From a cf. Phormidesmis sp. LEGE 11477 (GTDB lineage: Bacteria; Cyanobacteriota; Cyanobacteriia; Phormidesmidales; Phormidesmidaceae): 34,328 nucleotides of DNA. Below are positions 32,009 to 34,328 of the stretch, in pieces (positions within the stretch are counted from its first letter, which is position 1; the number at the start of each line of letters is the position of its first letter). A program made the position numbers and the translations under genes. Under the pieces are notes generated by a model, which saw nothing but the letters and a program-made list of their open reading frames with translations, made no database searches and had not been told where the DNA came from. The DNA is taken from assembly GCF_015207105.1 (NCBI RefSeq), contig NZ_JADEXO010000065.1:1-34328 (forward strand), given 5' to 3'.

Positions 32009-33826
32009 ATGTTTTCAGATGTTACTGACCACTGGGCTAAAGGCTGCATCCTCGCTTTAGCCAAGCGAGGGGTAGTCAGCGGGTATCGCAATAATACTTT
32101 TCGTCCGCTAGCGGTGGTCAGCCGGGCTGAGTTTGCCGCGCTGATGCGTCAGGCTTTTCCTGAGCTACCGATGAAGCGATCGGCTCGCCTGTTCCCCGAT
32201 GTACTGCCGCAGTACTGGGCCAGTCTGGTAATCGCGTGGGCTTCAGAACGCGGCCTGTTTAGCGGGGATAGATCAGGTCGATTTCTACCTCGGCAAACCA
32301 TTTCTAGAGTGCAGACAGTCGTGGTGCTAATGGCCGCTCTGTCTGCCGAGCAAGCTAGCGAAGCGATGAGTCCGTCGGAGATAGAGCAAGCGGCACAGCA
32401 AACAAAACGGCTGATAGGGCAGACGTTTACAGATGCCGCTGCCATACCGAGCTATGGACAAGAAGCTGTGGGACTGGCGATCGCAGCCAATCTGTTCGAG
32501 TCTTTACCAGAACCTAGGGCCTTTCTACCTAACCAGGCTATGACCAGAGGTGAAGTGGCGGCGCTACTGTGCCAGGCATTGGCAATTCCCAGCACAGAAA
32601 TCTCTGAAGCTTCTCCCATTTTGACACCAGAATTAGCCCGTGATCGCCAGGGGCTGTTTCAGCAGTTCATTCAGAAGGAAGCTGAGTTCAACGCCGAGAA
32701 ATTAGCTTTTTTGGACCGAGGCGCTCAGAGTTCACCTATTCGCCGCCATCTTTCCCAGGCATCGGCATACCTACAAAAGGCAAGATCGAAAGCAGGCCAG
32801 GCAGCAGCGATATCTTCGCCGCTGAATAACACCAGCGCTTATCCTAGTCGAGGCGATCGCCCAGCAATAGATGGGACTGGGTTAGATTTTCTAGCGCCTG
32901 AGATTTTGTCTGCTTGTGTATGCCTATCAACCGCGCAAGCAGGCGAGTTGAAATCTCGCTGGCTGGGGCGAGAGGCATTTGTCAATCGACAGATGTGGAG
33001 TTCTACCAAGTTTTTACCGCTGCTCAATATAATTGACCGGGCCAACGGTATTGCGCCTAGCGTGCCGATTGGCGACTGCACCGTCCGTCGAGCGGGGGCT
33101 CAGTCGGGCTTTCCTTTTTTGCTACTCGCAAGCGGCATTATGTCCTATGACAATCGGGTGGCTACCTCTAATTCATTAGCAGCCATGTTCAAGCGATTCA
33201 ACACGCCAGCCGCATTAGAAAAATGGACCAGGCAGCTAACTGGAAACCAAAGTCTAGATTTTCAAGGTCGCTATGGTGAAATTCCCTTTATCGAATTCCC
33301 AGAGCTGTGGAGTGCAAAGGACCAGAAGGTCTTGATCAAATCGCCACAGCAGGCGCATAGCGGCCAAAACCTAGTCTCGACTTATGACCTCACTCGGCTG
33401 ATCACAATGGTGGGCGGGCACTGGCGACTGCCTCGGCGAGCGATCGTACCCAACGCTCAGGGCCATAGCTTGAGCAGTTTGATTCAGGCGATGGGCGTGG
33501 ATACGGCCCGGTATATCGAGGTGGCTTTCGAGACGTTGGCGCTTACTCAGGTGGTGCGATCGCCTGTCATCATTTCCAAGAGTGGGTTTGGCCGCAGCGA
33601 TCAGCGCGATCGCACCGAGCTAACCTACTGCGCGCTGGCCGAATTCGATCTGCCTCGGCCTGGTTCTTGCGATCCAACCGCTAGTCATCAGCGCTACTCG
33701 ATCGGGATGACGCTGATTGCAGCCCAGCAGACAGGCGATGGTAATCAAGAAGCCAGATTCGTAGATGCGCTGATGGCAACTGAAGTCACAGAAATTATAC
33801 GGCGGTTGATCCTAGGAAAACTCTAA
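32009..33826 (+). CDS. SLH-domain protein fused to a serine-hydrolase (beta-lactamase/PBP-like) domain
   Basis: The 605-residue protein has three SLH domains (about 2-50, 61-110 and 139-191: FSDVTDHWAKGCI, LFPDVLPQYWASL, TFTDAAAIPSY), a coiled linker, then a domain from about 300. That domain carries SSTK (Ser331-x-x-Lys334), TSN (386-388) and KSG (524-526). This is the order and rough spacing of the SxxK, SxN and KTG motifs of class A beta-lactamases and penicillin-binding proteins. SLH domains bind cell-wall polymers. No signal peptide precedes the first SLH domain, and an in-frame stop lies seven codons upstream, so the start is firm but export is unexplained. Activity is inferred. Confidence 0.8.
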   Translation: MFSDVTDHWAKGCILALAKRGVVSGYRNNTFRPLAVVSRAEFAALMRQAFPELPMKRSARLFPDVLPQYWASLVIAWASERGLFSGDRSGRFLPRQTISRVQTVVVLMAALSAEQASEAMSPSEIEQAAQQTKRLIGQTFTDAAAIPSYGQEAVGLAIAANLFESLPEPRAFLPNQAMTRGEVAALLCQALAIPSTEISEASPILTPELARDRQGLFQQFIQKEAEFNAEKLAFLDRGAQSSPIRRHLSQASAYLQKARSKAGQAAAISSPLNNTSAYPSRGDRPAIDGTGLDFLAPEILSACVCLSTAQAGELKSRWLGREAFVNRQMWSSTKFLPLLNIIDRANGIAPSVPIGDCTVRRAGAQSGFPFLLLASGIMSYDNRVATSNSLAAMFKRFNTPAALEKWTRQLTGNQSLDFQGRYGEIPFIEFPELWSAKDQKVLIKSPQQAHSGQNLVSTYDLTRLITMVGGHWRLPRRAIVPNAQGHSLSSLIQAMGVDTARYIEVAFETLALTQVVRSPVIISKSGFGRSDQRDRTELTYCALAEFDLPRPGSCDPTASHQRYSIGMTLIAAQQTGDGNQEARFVDALMATEVTEIIRRLILGKL

Positions 33827-33846
33827 GCTAGAAGACGGCTGCGCTC

Positions 33847-33876
33847 ACTCTTCATCTATTTACTCTTCATCTATAT
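33847..33876. repeat. 15-bp duplication after the SLH gene
   Basis: ACTCTTCATCTATTT at 33847 is followed 15 bases later, at 33862, by ACTCTTCATCTATAT. It is just downstream of the SLH gene stop. Confidence 0.7.
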
Positions 33877-33983
33877 AGATTGCATAGAACTTTCTGTATC
33901 GACCTTTCTCAAGACAAATTTTTCTGGCTAGGAAGGGAAGCATTTAGTACGATTGAACCATCAACAAAAAGGAGCCCGATCAT

Positions 33984-34328
33984 ATGGTTCAATCTATGCG
34001 TACCTCTTACAAGCCAACTGGCTACAGTACGGTTTCGCCCTATCTGATAGTGGAGGGAGCGGCAGCAACCATTGAGTTTTTAGTCCAGGTGTTTGGTGCG
34101 GTGGATCTGAGATGCATCCCTGATGATGCGGGCAAGCTCAAGCACTCAGAAATTCGGCTCGACGATACGGTACTGATGATTGCTGACAAGGGAGAGGGGT
34201 GGCCCGCTATGCCCTCCCATGTGCATATTTACGTTGAGGATGTGGACGAAACCTATGCGCGTGCCCTTGATGCTGGTGCTACTTCTGTTCAAGCGCCTGT
34301 TCAGAAAGAGGATGAGGACAAACGAGGG
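33984..34328 (+). CDS. VOC/PhnB-like protein, 3' partial
   Basis: The frame starts at ATG 33984 with AGGAG nine bases upstream and is open to the window end (115 codons). It reads VSPYLIVEGAAATIEFLVQVFGAV, then KHSEIRLDDTVLMIAD, then HVHIYVEDVDETYARALDAGA, ending at QKEDEDKRG. This is the PhnB/glyoxalase-like VOC fold, with likely metal or substrate positions at His53 and the missing C-terminal Glu. Family members include bleomycin-resistance-like proteins and many of unknown substrate. The rest of the gene lies beyond the window, so no function is claimed. Confidence 0.85.
   Translation, partial: MVQSMRTSYKPTGYSTVSPYLIVEGAAATIEFLVQVFGAVDLRCIPDDAGKLKHSEIRLDDTVLMIADKGEGWPAMPSHVHIYVEDVDETYARALDAGATSVQAPVQKEDEDKRG

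Overview
The window is cyanobacterial chromosome. The octamer GCGATCGC (HIP1) occurs more than thirty times by eye in 34 kb, on the order of a hundred times chance. The gene set also fits: the DUF502-nusB-ftsY cluster, cyanobacterial-type chorismate lyase, biotin carboxylase, MEP-pathway ispF, cobM, Uma2 proteins and a small cyanobacteria-only protein. Base composition is near 50% G+C. The codon style suggests a Leptolyngbya-like or related marine/filamentous lineage, but species is not decidable by eye. I see no IS element, prophage, CRISPR array or rRNA. There is one tRNA, tRNA-Leu(GAG).

Layout. Bases 1-5.7 kb: a nucleotidyltransferase-HEPN fusion running in from the left edge, a Uma2 protein, a gene-free stretch that looks like a promoter/structured RNA/terminator unit, a small conserved protein, a divergent pair (alanine-glyoxylate-type aminotransferase and AllA-like ureidoglycolate lyase), a YciI protein, a tiny membrane protein and a second Uma2 protein. 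5.8-9.3 kb: minus-strand operon DUF502-nusB-ftsY. 9.5-15.1 kb: three separate minus-strand genes: mgtE, a diguanylate cyclase with a degenerate receiver, and an M3 oligopeptidase. 15.2-18.6 kb: cobM coupled to a glycine-rich protein, an orphan plus-strand terminator, then lgt coupled to a VOC-fold protein. 18.8-23.5 kb (plus strand): a sigma-like regulator, a secreted TPR protein, trmD, ispF, and a BON-like protein behind about 700 bp of AT-rich DNA. 23.6-27 kb: accC (minus), tRNA-Leu, chorismate lyase (plus), a CDF metal transporter (minus). 27-28.3 kb: gene-free and rich in hairpins. 28.3-34.3 kb: a Crp/Fnr regulator convergent with a copper-type P1B ATPase, a protein with three SLH domains fused to a beta-lactamase/PBP-like serine-hydrolase domain, and a VOC/PhnB-like gene cut by the right edge.

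Most genes are housekeeping (protein targeting, transcription elongation, tRNA modification, isoprenoid, fatty acid, plastoquinone and corrinoid synthesis, lipoprotein maturation, Mg and Cu/Zn homeostasis). The least ordinary items are: the single-chain NTase-HEPN protein whose HEPN His is Asn; the intergenic RNA-like unit at 1782-1988; an orphan terminator at 17007-17047; the SLH/serine-hydrolase fusion; and many short tandem duplications (often exactly 14 bp) between genes and at gene ends.
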